A stretch of DNA of 15,516 nucleotides from Candidatus Glassiibacteriota bacterium (lineage in GTDB: Bacteria > Gemmatimonadota > Glassbacteria > GWA2-58-10), in contig JAFGTO010000362.1 of assembly GCA_016934095.1 (NCBI GenBank), positions 1 through 15,516 on the forward strand. Direction: 5' to 3'. Position 1 is the stretch's first letter. Every line of letters begins with the position of its first letter. The translations under genes were made by a program, and so were the position numbers. Positions 7,413 to 14,233 of this stretch are shown here, in pieces. Below the pieces are notes generated by a model. It made no database searches and was not told where the DNA came from. It was given only the letters and a program-made list of their open reading frames with translations.

Positions 7413-7427
7413 GGAGAGCACCAGGAT

Positions 7428-7985
7428 ATGGATAAAATCATCTCGCTTACTCCTCCGCTGACCAATGAAGTGGTGCTGGGCCTGTCCGCCGGGGACAGAG
7501 TGAGTTTCAACGGGGTCCTCTACACGGCCCGCGATGCGGCCCACAAACGTCTGGTGGCCCTGCTGGATGAGGGCAAGCCGCTGCCTTTCGATATCCGCGG
7601 ACAGGTGATCTATTATGTCGGCCCGACACCTGCCAGGCCGGGCCGGGTAATCGGCTCAGCCGGGCCGACCACCAGCTACCGCATGGATGCGTACACTCCG
7701 GCGCTGATCGGGCAGGGACTGAAAGGCATGATCGGCAAGGGGAACCGCGGCGAGGAAGTGCTCGAGGCGCTGAAGCAAGGCAAAGCCGTCTATTTCGCCG
7801 CTGTCGGCGGGGCGGGAGCCCTGATCTCACGCTGCATTGTCTCCAGCGAGATCATCGCCTACGAGGACCTGGGCCCGGAAGCCATACGCCGGGTCGAGGT
7901 CAGGGATTTCCGCGTAGTGGTGGCCAATGACGCCCACGGGGGGGACCTGTTCGAGGAGGGTATCTCGCGCTACGGCAGGATGTAA
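7428..7985 (+). CDS. Class I fumarate hydratase, beta subunit
   Basis: This 185-aa protein is the C-terminal half-equivalent of class I fumarase (PF05683), which pairs with the alpha subunit to form the active site. Signature blocks are YTARDAAHKR (32-41), GPTPARPGRVIGSAGPTT (65-82), SYRMD (83-87), IGKGN (102-106) and VGGAGAL (126-132). The ATG at 7428 begins at the usual family start, with GGGAG about eleven bases upstream and AGGA immediately before. An upstream in-frame TTG at 7392 would add twelve residues not typical of the family. It is separated from the alpha gene by an unusually long 118-base spacer with hairpins. It ends 51 bases before the operon terminator. Confidence 0.93.
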   Translation: MDKIISLTPPLTNEVVLGLSAGDRVSFNGVLYTARDAAHKRLVALLDEGKPLPFDIRGQVIYYVGPTPARPGRVIGSAGPTTSYRMDAYTPALIGQGLKGMIGKGNRGEEVLEALKQGKAVYFAAVGGAGALISRCIVSSEIIAYEDLGPEAIRRVEVRDFRVVVANDAHGGDLFEEGISRYGRM

Positions 7986-8035
7986 GCGGAAGCACGGCGG
8001 GCAATTATCCGGCCCGGTAAAACGAATGACCGGTT

Positions 8036-8075
8036 ACGGCCGAAAGGACTACCTCAATTTCGGCCGTCTTTTTTT
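8036..8075 (+). terminator. Strong intrinsic terminator of the mdh-fumarase block
   Basis: A perfect 10-bp stem, ACGGCCGAAA (8036-8045) with TTTCGGCCGT (8058-8067), has a 12-base loop and is followed by C and seven T's (8069-8075). It overlaps the last codons and stop of the convergent membrane-protein gene. Confidence 0.92.
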
Positions 8076-8609
8076 GTAACGGTCCGGTTTTTGAGACTGC
8101 CGGCCCCTGGCGTGGGGGGCGGCCTTTTTTTCTTCGGCTTTCTTTTTTCCCTTGCGCTTTTCCTGGTACTCCTCCAGGGCTTTCTTGCGTTTCGACTGGA
8201 AACCGCGGTACTCTTTCAGCGTCTGCTGCTGGACCTGGACATATCGCCTGGAAGCGGTCACCACCAGGCATAACAAGACTATGGCCGGGATAAAAACCAG
8301 TACCAGCTCGAACGATCTGCCGGAAGTAGTGTCGCCCTCGGCTGCGGAGACCAGCGCATAGTAACCCAGAGCCCCCGCGCAAACAAGACAGATCAGGATA
8401 ACCAGCCCGCCCAGCGCCATTACGCCGACCTCTTTACGGCGCATTTCTCCCATCGTTTCGTAGCCCGCCCGGTCGAACTCATCTAGCCTGAGCTGCGCCG
8501 CCTTCTGCGAGGCCCCCGGCAGCAGGGCCTTAACCAGCCAGATGAACATCACGATCAGGATGATCACGAACGGCACTGTCAAGAAGATTTTTTGCATCTC
8601 AGGAGCCAT
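8049..8609 (-). CDS. Unknown three-helix membrane protein with basic C-terminal tail
   Basis: I do not recognise this 186-aa protein. It shows three hydrophobic helices at about 9-30, 61-85 and 101-119, then a charged amphipathic stretch (about 122-160) rich in Lys, Arg, Glu and Gln that looks coiled-coil, and a very basic tail ending KKRRPKLR. The positive tail implies a cytoplasmic C-terminus, hence an outside N-terminus if all three helices span. The tail could contact nucleic acid, ribosome or acidic lipid; this is speculation. Two nearby ATGs (8609 and 8597) are possible starts; neither has a strong ribosome binding site. It lies downstream of the fliN-like gene across a 290-base gap, so a flagellar link is possible, but it does not resemble FliO, which has a single N-terminal helix. 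Confidence 0.7.
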   Translation of the reverse strand: MAPEMQKIFLTVPFVIILIVMFIWLVKALLPGASQKAAQLRLDEFDRAGYETMGEMRRKEVGVMALGGLVILICLVCAGALGYYALVSAAEGDTTSGRSFELVLVFIPAIVLLCLVVTASRRYVQVQQQTLKEYRGFQSKRKKALEEYQEKRKGKKKAEEKKAAPHARGRQSQKPDRYKKRRPKLR

Positions 8610-8643
8610 TGGTGCGTTCTCTCAAGTAAAAGAGCTCTGAGAT

Positions 8644-8866
8644 CGAAAGGCAAGCCCGTTCTTGTCAAAAGAGCATCCTTTCGCGTGGGGCAGCTTTCCT
8701 GATAATACGCGAGTCCGTCCTGTTACCGTGGCATTAAAGCTTAACCGACGAGGCGTATCAGAGTTGAACCGGAGGGGAACACACCCTGTCAAGCCGTTGC
8801 CACTGGTGCATTCCCCGGACAAAGAAAGGGCGGCCGGTTTACCGGTGGTCTTCCCGATAACTCCGG
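8644..8866. ncRNA. Candidate structured RNA or long 5' leader, strand unresolved
   Basis: The gap between fliN and the membrane-protein gene has no credible protein but can form several nested helices. Arm 1: CGAAAGG (8644-8650) with CCTTTCG (8677-8683). Arm 2: ATACGC (8705-8710) with GCGTAT (8753-8758), then CGTC (8716-8719) with GACG (8747-8750), then GTTA (8722-8725) with TAAC (8742-8745), stacked with small internal loops. A closing helix CCGGAG (8769-8774) with CTCCGG (8861-8866) encloses arm 3, GGGAACAC (8775-8782) with GTG-CA-TTCCC (8806-8815), and arm 4, CCGG (8834-8837) with CCGG (8842-8845) around TTTA. G-U pairs at 8730-8741 and 8833-8846 slightly favour the plus strand, but gene context favours a minus-strand leader. 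No known riboswitch class is recognised. Confidence 0.4.
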
Positions 8867-8883
8867 CAGGTGAGAACAGACGG

Positions 8884-8899
8884 TGATTATTATTAATCA
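8884..8899. repeat. AT-rich palindrome just after fliN
   Basis: TGATTA (8884-8889) and TAATCA (8894-8899) form a perfect 6-bp inverted repeat around TTAT, one base from the fliN stop codon. There is no T-run for termination. It could be an operator for the downstream unit. Confidence 0.3.
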
Positions 8900-8900
8900 G

Positions 8901-9254
8901 CTAATCCGAAACCCTGCCCAACCCTAGCTTGACCCGCTCCAGGTAAGTGAGAAGCTCGGTCAGGCGCACGGCAAAATTGTCCTCTACGACCAGCACCTCA
9001 CCACTGGCGAAACGGGTTTCTCGAACGTAGACATCCACGTTCTCACCGGCAAGCTTATCCATGGTAAGTATGGCGTCTTTTTTCCAGCCAAGCACCTCCC
9101 GGAGCGGCACCTTGCAGCGGCCCAGCTCCGCCCGGAGCTCGATAGAGACATCATTCAACCGCTTGAGTTCTATAGCAGTTACGCCCTGTTGGGTAGAATC
9201 GAAGCTCTCCAGCTCAAGCTTGCTCACTTTAGGCTGGTCCGAAAATTTATCCAT
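8901..9254 (-). CDS. fliN: FliN-type flagellar motor switch protein (SpoA domain)
   Basis: This 117-aa protein is essentially one SpoA/FliN C-terminal domain (about 33-102). It carries VSIELRAELGR (36-46), LAGENVDVYV (68-77) and GEVLVVEDNFAVRL (85-98), matching the order in FliN of the flagellar C-ring that binds CheY and controls rotation and export. The N-terminal about 30 residues are polar and variable, as in FliN. I chose the ATG at 9254 because GGGAG sits five bases upstream; the ATG at 9266 has none. Type III secretion SctQ-like proteins share this domain, but a short stand-alone version fits FliN. No other flagellar genes lie nearby. A sigma-54-like promoter precedes it, consistent with flagellar regulation. 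Confidence 0.85.
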   Translation of the reverse strand: MDKFSDQPKVSKLELESFDSTQQGVTAIELKRLNDVSIELRAELGRCKVPLREVLGWKKDAILTMDKLAGENVDVYVRETRFASGEVLVVEDNFAVRLTELLTYLERVKLGLGRVSD

Positions 9255-9349
9255 CTGGACTCCCATGGGGTCGGAAACACCCGCTTCAGGAATTACCGCC
9301 GTATAAACTTTACCTGCACAGAAAAACCTGTTCAGCCGGGGATAACGAG

Positions 9350-9365
9350 AGCAATATTCATACCA
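9350..9365 (-). promoter_or_regulatory. fliN: Sigma-54-type promoter for fliN
   Basis: On the minus strand, TGGTATGAATATTGCT fits the -24/-12 consensus (TGGCACR-N4-TTGCW) with ten of twelve defined bases, including the invariant GG and GC at the right spacing. The predicted start at about 9339 leaves an 85-base leader to the ATG at 9254. A 6-bp inverted repeat (AAAAGC 9365-9370, GCTTTT 9382-9387) lies directly upstream and could be a weak rsmA terminator or an activator site. Confidence 0.6.
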
Positions 9366-9395
9366 AAAGCTTTGAAAACGGGCTTTTAATAACTT

Positions 9396-10256
9396 TCAGC
9401 CGCCTGATCCTGCCATGCTTTCGGCCAGGGCGACAAATTGCTCCACCGAGAGCTCCTCGGGCCGGCAGCTCAGGTCGATCCCGGTCTCGGCGGCAAGATC
9501 CCGTATCCGCCCTGCATTCAGCTTGAATCCCGGATCGGTGCGCAGGACTTTCTGCACCTGCTTGCGGCGGTCGCGGAACAGGCGGCGCACCATGAACTCA
9601 AACAGCTTTTCATCAGCGGCTGCCGCAACCTCCGGAGCCTTGAAATCGAGCCTGACCACCGCAGAGTCTACACCAGGGGACGGGCTGAAATTCCCTCTCC
9701 CCACGAAAAACAGGTACTCCCGTGCGGCCCGGTAACCCGCCAGCACGCTGATCATGCCGTACGGCTTGCCCCCTGCCTCGGCGGTGAGCTTCCGGGCGAC
9801 TTCCTCCTGCAGCATCAGCACGGCCCGGGCCAGGTGGCGGTGGCAGCCGATCAGCTTGTGCAGCAGGTCGCTGGTTATCCGGTAAGGGATGTTCCCTGCT
9901 ACTACCGGGGTCAAGGGACCGCACTGCGCGGCCCAGGTATCGAGATCGAACTCGAGCACGTCCTGCTGCAGGACAGTTACCTTGCCGTTGTCTTTCAATT
10001 TCCGGGCCAGGGCCTCGCTCAGGCCCCGGTCCAATTCAATCGCGGTGAAGCGGGCGGCCTGTTCGGCCAGCCGGCAGCTCAGGATTCCGCGTCCGGCACC
10101 TATCTCCAGCACGTGCGCCTGCTCCAGCGGCCCCAGGGACCCTACTATCCGGCCGGCTATGGCCTGGTCGTTCAGAAAATGCTGTCCCAGGATTCTCCGC
10201 CGGTAGAAAGCAGGCTGCGAACTGTGCTTTCCGGATATCTTCTTTCTCCCGCTCAT
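9396..10256 (-). CDS. rsmA: 16S rRNA dimethyladenosine transferase RsmA (KsgA)
   Basis: This 286-aa SAM-dependent enzyme dimethylates the two adjacent adenosines near the 3' end of 16S rRNA during late 30S assembly. The substrate/SAM motifs are in order: RRRILGQHFLND (19-30), SAM-binding EIGAGRGILS (51-60), the acidic ribose contact IELD (73-76), QQDVLEF (97-103) and catalytic NIPY (122-125). The C-terminal helical domain (about 200-280) is present. Usual length is about 270 aa. The ATG at 10256 is used; a TTG at 10298 would start inside the upstream terminator T-run. No good ribosome binding site precedes 10256, so the start is less certain than the gene. It is separated from the M16 gene by an intrinsic terminator, implying its own promoter. 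Confidence 0.94.
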   Translation of the reverse strand: MSGRKKISGKHSSQPAFYRRRILGQHFLNDQAIAGRIVGSLGPLEQAHVLEIGAGRGILSCRLAEQAARFTAIELDRGLSEALARKLKDNGKVTVLQQDVLEFDLDTWAAQCGPLTPVVAGNIPYRITSDLLHKLIGCHRHLARAVLMLQEEVARKLTAEAGGKPYGMISVLAGYRAAREYLFFVGRGNFSPSPGVDSAVVRLDFKAPEVAAAADEKLFEFMVRRLFRDRRKQVQKVLRTDPGFKLNAGRIRDLAAETGIDLSCRPEELSVEQFVALAESMAGSGG

Positions 10257-10292
10257 GGCAGTGCCGTGTCCGTAGACCTTATTTAAATATAA

Positions 10293-10328
10293 AGGCAAAA
10301 ACCCCGGAGCGAAAGATGGCCCCGGGGT
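10293..10328 (-). terminator. Intrinsic terminator after the M16 peptidase gene
   Basis: On the minus strand, ACCCCGG (10328-10322) pairs perfectly with CCGGGGT (10307-10301) across a 14-base loop and is followed by TTTTT. It ends the ribF-rpsO-pnp-M16 transcription unit and sits about 45 bases ahead of rsmA. Confidence 0.82.
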
Positions 10329-10396
10329 CTGACAGGTAATAAGTTGTATCGAGGCTCGAGGCCTGGGGCCGGCGAGGCCCGGCGGAGCGCGTGTGC

Positions 10397-11656
10397 TTAG
10401 ACGTGGTTCGGGCCCAGGGAGACCGAATAAAGCTTCTCCGGCAGGAGGATCACCTCCGCCACGTCCCGGATTTCCCCGGTGCCGACCGACTGGATCTTTT
10501 CGATCACCTCATCGACCGGCAGGTAGCTTTCGTTGTTCACCTCGAAATTTGCCAGGCGGAACATCCGGGTACCGGTGCTTTCCAGCCCGAGCAGCAAGTG
10601 TCCTTTTAGCTGGTACTTGGCATGCTCCAGCTCCTCTTCGCCGATCCCGTCCTCCAGCAATTTGAGGTATTCCTCCCGGATGACTTTCAAGGCCCGGTCC
10701 CTCTGGGAGGGCTCCACTCCCAGGTAGAGGCCTGAGACCCCGGTGTCCAGGTAGAATTGCTGGAAACTGTAAACCACGTAGGCCAGGGCTTCCTCTTCGC
10801 GCACCCGCTGGAACAGCCTGGAGCTCATCCCGCCGCCGATGATGTTGTTCAGGATCAGCAGGGCGTAGCGGCGCCGGTCGGCATGGGAGAAACTTATCGC
10901 CCCCAGACAGAGATGGGTCTGCTGGCAGTCGCGCGGCATGTGCCGCACCAGCGGCGGGCGGTCCTGCGGGACCTGGTTTTCCGCCGACCCGGCCCGCTCA
11001 TCGCCTGCGGTGCTTCGATCCTTCAGGTAAGCGAACTTGGTCTTGATCAGCTCGAGCATCGCCTTGCAGTCAAAGTTGCCTGCGGCGGAAACGACAATGT
11101 TCGGGCCGATATAATTATGGTCGAGGTATTCCAGGACCTCACCACGGCCGAGCGAACCGACCGTTCCATAGGTACCCAGCAGCGGGTAGCCCAGCGGCCC
11201 GTCCCCCCAGATCGTCTTCGCATAAAGCTGGTGGATGATGTCCTCCGGAGTATCCTCCATGTTCCGGATTTCTTCGTAAACAACCTGCTTCTCGCGCTCC
11301 AGGTTTTCCTCGGACATGATCGGCGAATCCAGCAGGTCGCTCAGGACATCCACCGCCAGCTCGACATGCTCGTCGAGCACCTTGGCGTGGAAACAGGTAT
11401 ACTCGCGACTGGTGAAAGCATCCAGCGTGCCCCCGACCGATTCGATCGAGGTGGCGATTTCCCTGGCGGTGCGCTTGGGCGTACCCTTGAACACCATGTG
11501 TTCGAGGAAATGGCTGATCCCAACTTTCTCGGGGGGCTCGTGGCGGCTGCCGCGGGTAACCCAGACACCGATCGAGCAGGACCTTACGTGGGGGATACGC
11601 TCCAGAACGATGCGAATTCCGGTATCGGCCACAAAGCGATAAATATCATCATTCAT
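10397..11656 (-). CDS. M16 family zinc metallopeptidase (YmxG/processing-peptidase-like)
   Basis: This 419-aa protein is a single-length M16B peptidase related to mitochondrial processing peptidase beta and B. subtilis YmxG (MlpA). The inverted zinc motif HFLEH is at 49-53 (His49, Glu52, His53), with a downstream acidic helix VVYEEI (about 125-130) that would supply the third zinc ligand, so it looks catalytically competent. The C-terminal inactive-like half contains the usual GGGMSSRLFQRVREEEALAY block (about 274-293). No signal peptide is seen, so it is probably cytoplasmic. Its start lies four bases after the pnp stop, and GGAGG occurs about fifteen bases upstream within the end of pnp, suggesting translational coupling. 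An M16 gene after pnp is a recurrent order, for example in Bacillus. Its substrate is unknown. Confidence 0.93.
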   Translation of the reverse strand: MNDDIYRFVADTGIRIVLERIPHVRSCSIGVWVTRGSRHEPPEKVGISHFLEHMVFKGTPKRTAREIATSIESVGGTLDAFTSREYTCFHAKVLDEHVELAVDVLSDLLDSPIMSEENLEREKQVVYEEIRNMEDTPEDIIHQLYAKTIWGDGPLGYPLLGTYGTVGSLGRGEVLEYLDHNYIGPNIVVSAAGNFDCKAMLELIKTKFAYLKDRSTAGDERAGSAENQVPQDRPPLVRHMPRDCQQTHLCLGAISFSHADRRRYALLILNNIIGGGMSSRLFQRVREEEALAYVVYSFQQFYLDTGVSGLYLGVEPSQRDRALKVIREEYLKLLEDGIGEEELEHAKYQLKGHLLLGLESTGTRMFRLANFEVNNESYLPVDEVIEKIQSVGTGEIRDVAEVILLPEKLYSVSLGPNHV

Positions 11657-11660
11657 CTGT

Positions 11661-13751
11661 CTAACTGGATTCCTCCTCCATTTCGGCGGCGATCTTGGAC
11701 AGCTTGGTCCGGTTCTGTTTATCGATCCCGATCAGCTTGACCTTGAAGCGGTCGCCCACCTTGACCACTTTATCGATATCATGCACGCGCTCTCTTTGCA
11801 GCTCGGAAATATGGACCAGCCCTTCCCTTCCCGGCATGAACTCGACAAAAGCGCCGAAAGAGGTCACGGTCTTGACCTGGCTGTTATAGATCTTGCCGAT
11901 TTCCGGGTCGCCGGCGATCTCTTCGATCCGCTCCACGGCGATCTGGCAGGCTTTCTCATCCACGGAAGCGATCAGCACCGTCCCGTCGTCCTCGATGTCG
12001 ATCTTGGCCCCGCTCTCCTCGCAGATCTTGCGGATCATCTTGCCTCCCGGGCCGATCACCTCGCGGATCTTGTCCGGGTCGATCTTGATGGTAACGATCC
12101 GCGGTGCGTAAGGACTGATCGCCGCGCGTGGCGAGCTGATAGTCCGGTCCATCACGTCGAGAATGTAATTATAGCCGGCACAGGCTTGTTTCATCGCGCT
12201 TTCGAGGACATCCAGAGAAATGCCGCCGATCTTGCTGTCGAGCTGAAAGGCGGTAAGGCCTTCGCGGGTGCCGCTGACCTTGAAATCCATGTCGCCCAGG
12301 TGATCCTCGACACCCAGGATATCGCTCAGGATCGCTGTCCCGTCCGGCTCGTGGATCAGCCCCATGGCGATGCCGGCCACGGCTTTCTTGATCGGCACGC
12401 CGGCATCCATCAGGGCCAGCGAGCTGCCGCAGACCGTGGCCATCGAGCTGCTGCCGTTGGATTCGAGGATATCGGAGACCAGCCTGATAGTATAGGGGAA
12501 GTCGTCCTCGGGGATGATAGGCTTGACAGCCCGCTCCGCCAGGACCCCGTGGCCGATTTCCCGGCGGCCGGGACCTCTTGGGATGGAGACCTCGCCCACG
12601 CTGAACGAGGGGAAATTGTAGTGCAGCATGAAAGTCTTACGGTATTCCTGCTGCTCGATCCCATCCACTACCTGGCTGTCGAGACCGGTGCCCAGGGTGG
12701 CCGAAACCAGGGCCTGGGTCTGCCCGCGGGTGAAAATCGCCGAGCCGTGCACCCTGGGGAGCGCGCCCACCTCGCAAGTAATCTCCCGGATCTCATCGGT
12801 CTTTCTCCCGTCGATCCGCTGCTTCTGCTCGATCACCATCCGGCGCATCTTGTTTTTCTCGATTTCGCCGATCAAGCCGGAGATCGCGGCTGAGCTTTCC
12901 GGGTACTTTTCGCTCAGGTTCTCGACAGTTTTCTTTACCAGGGCTTCCAGGCTTTCCTCGCGCTGCTGTTTCTCCGGGATCCTGAGAATCTCGCTCAGGG
13001 GGTCATCCACCATGCTCCTGACCTTGTCCTCCAGGGACCGGTCGACCTCCTGGGGCACGAACTGCTTCTTGGGCACTCCGGCGAGCTCGGTTATCTGCTC
13101 GATCATTTCGAGCACTTCGAGGATACCCTTGTGGGCCTCCTTGAGCGCCCCCAGCACCTTGGTGTCGCTCAGCTCCTTGGCCGCGCCCTCCACCATGATA
13201 ATGTCGTTCCTGGTACCCGTAACCACCAGGTCAAGCTGGCTCTGCTCAAGCTGCGAATAGGTTGGGTTGATCAGGTAATTCCCGTCGACCAGGCCCATGC
13301 GCACGGCGGCCACCGAAGTCTCCAGCGGGATATGGCTCAGGCTCAGCGCGCAGGAGGCGCCTATCGAGCCCAGGATATCGGCCTGGTTCTCCTGGTCCGA
13401 GCTGAGCACCGTGACCATTACCATGAGCTCGTGGTTGTAACCCTTGGGGAACAGGGGCCGGATGGGGCGGTCGATCATCCGGGCGCTGAGGATTTCTCTC
13501 TCGCCGGGCCGGCCCTCCCGCTTGAAAAAGCCGCCGGGGATCTTGCCGCCGGCATACGAGCGCTCGCGGTAGTCCACGAATAAAGGCAAAAAATTGCAGT
13601 TTTCCTTGGGTTCCTTGCTGGCTACCACCGTTGCAAGGATCATCGTGTCGCCGTATCGCACCAGAGCGCTGCCGTGCGCCTGCTTGGCCACGTGGCCGGT
13701 CTCGATGCTCAGAGTCCTGCCACCGATGACTTTTTCTACTTTGTGAATCAT
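11661..13751 (-). CDS. pnp: Polyribonucleotide nucleotidyltransferase (PNPase)
   Basis: This 696-aa 3'-5' phosphorolytic exoribonuclease acts in mRNA decay, as a trimer and often with RNase E. Length is typical (about 700). It has two RNase PH-like domains (about 10-145 and 315-545) flanking the all-helical linker, then a KH domain (about 555-615, GPGGK near 567) and an S1 domain (about 620-690, TSFGAFVEFMPGREGLVH). The catalytic residues of the second core are present as Asp483, Asp489 and Lys491 in DHLGDMDFK. GGAAGG (13757-13762) is five bases before the ATG and directly abuts a hairpin. It lies 153 bases downstream of rpsO, with a candidate promoter in that gap. Confidence 0.98.
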   Translation of the reverse strand: MIHKVEKVIGGRTLSIETGHVAKQAHGSALVRYGDTMILATVVASKEPKENCNFLPLFVDYRERSYAGGKIPGGFFKREGRPGEREILSARMIDRPIRPLFPKGYNHELMVMVTVLSSDQENQADILGSIGASCALSLSHIPLETSVAAVRMGLVDGNYLINPTYSQLEQSQLDLVVTGTRNDIIMVEGAAKELSDTKVLGALKEAHKGILEVLEMIEQITELAGVPKKQFVPQEVDRSLEDKVRSMVDDPLSEILRIPEKQQREESLEALVKKTVENLSEKYPESSAAISGLIGEIEKNKMRRMVIEQKQRIDGRKTDEIREITCEVGALPRVHGSAIFTRGQTQALVSATLGTGLDSQVVDGIEQQEYRKTFMLHYNFPSFSVGEVSIPRGPGRREIGHGVLAERAVKPIIPEDDFPYTIRLVSDILESNGSSSMATVCGSSLALMDAGVPIKKAVAGIAMGLIHEPDGTAILSDILGVEDHLGDMDFKVSGTREGLTAFQLDSKIGGISLDVLESAMKQACAGYNYILDVMDRTISSPRAAISPYAPRIVTIKIDPDKIREVIGPGGKMIRKICEESGAKIDIEDDGTVLIASVDEKACQIAVERIEEIAGDPEIGKIYNSQVKTVTSFGAFVEFMPGREGLVHISELQRERVHDIDKVVKVGDRFKVKLIGIDKQNRTKLSKIAAEMEEESS

Positions 13752-13762
13752 GATTTCCTTCC

Positions 13763-13780
13763 GATTCCACTCATGGAATC
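13763..13780 (-). promoter_or_regulatory. pnp: Leader hairpin abutting the pnp ribosome binding site
   Basis: On the minus strand a perfect 7-bp stem, GATTCCA (13780-13774) with TGGAATC (13769-13763), has loop TGAG and is followed immediately by GGAAGG. It could mask or present the ribosome binding site. In E. coli, PNPase represses its own mRNA through a leader stem cut by RNase III; equivalence here is inference. Confidence 0.5.
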
Positions 13781-13893
13781 ATCTGCATTCACGCCGGGGA
13801 GACTGAAAGCTGATATTTTTTCAAACTCCCTGCCGCGAAAAATGTTAAAAGACCTGCCGTTTCCCGCTGAAAAATAAAAACGGCCCCTGCGGA

Positions 13894-13923
13894 ATTATAC
13901 CGGTTTACTTGCGCAGCTTTAAA
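13894..13923 (-). promoter_or_regulatory. pnp: Candidate internal promoter for pnp
   Basis: On the minus strand, -10 TATAAT (13899-13894, perfect) lies 18 bp after TTTAAA (13923-13918, four of six to TTGACA). It spans the rpsO stop. Predicted initiation near 13887 gives a leader of about 135 bases including the hairpin at 13763-13780. A separate pnp promoter after rpsO also exists in E. coli. Confidence 0.5.
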
Positions 13924-14174
13924 CGGCCGATCAGATCTTTGTAAGCATCAAAATCCTGGTTTCTCAGGTATTCGAGCAGCCTCTTGCGCCGGCCGACAAG
14001 CTTTAACAGCCCGCGGCGCGAGTGATGGTCTTTCTTATGCGTCTTGAAGTGCTCGGTAAGGTTGCGGATGCGCTCGGTCAACAGGGCGATCTGTACCGCC
14101 GCCGAGCCGACATCCCGCTCGTGTAGAGCAAACTCCTTGATCTTTTTTGCTTTAACCTGCCTGGTTATGCTCAT
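13905..14174 (-). CDS. rpsO: 30S ribosomal protein S15
   Basis: This 89-aa protein matches S15 exactly in length and pattern. S15 binds the central domain of 16S rRNA early in 30S assembly. Conserved residues include GSAAVQIALLTERI (23-36), NLTEHFKTHKKDHHSRRGL (38-56) and LVGRRKRLLEYL (58-69). A strong GGAGGG (14186-14181) precedes the ATG by six bases. It sits between ribF and pnp. S15 often represses its own mRNA by binding a leader structure; the 59-base gap before it holds only a weak GTCT/AGAC stem, so I cannot say whether that control exists here. Confidence 0.98.
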   Translation of the reverse strand: MSITRQVKAKKIKEFALHERDVGSAAVQIALLTERIRNLTEHFKTHKKDHHSRRGLLKLVGRRKRLLEYLRNQDFDAYKDLIGRLKLRK

Positions 14175-14233
14175 GCTGTACCCTCCAATAGATATGTCTT
14201 TATCGGTCTGTCAAGACAAACGGATAACTCCAG

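Noticed and set aside
8622..8886. Short overlapping open frames on both strands in the fliN-membrane protein gap
   Set aside because: The translations show no domain, and the same bases are better explained by the proposed RNA helices.
8610..8900. Known riboswitch (c-di-GMP-I, cobalamin) or SRP/6S/tmRNA
   Set aside because: Scattered words resemble parts of these, but the conserved cores are missing in order and spacing on both strands.
13855..13905. Terminator between rpsO and pnp
   Set aside because: There is a T-rich stretch after the rpsO stop, but the preceding sequence forms only a three-base stem, too weak for an intrinsic terminator.
14186..14214. TTGACA (14214-14209, minus) as an rpsO promoter
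   Set aside because: At correct spacing the -10 would be CTATTG or TCTATT overlapping the ribosome binding site, so the transcript would lack it. Probably chance; the gene is likely expressed from upstream.
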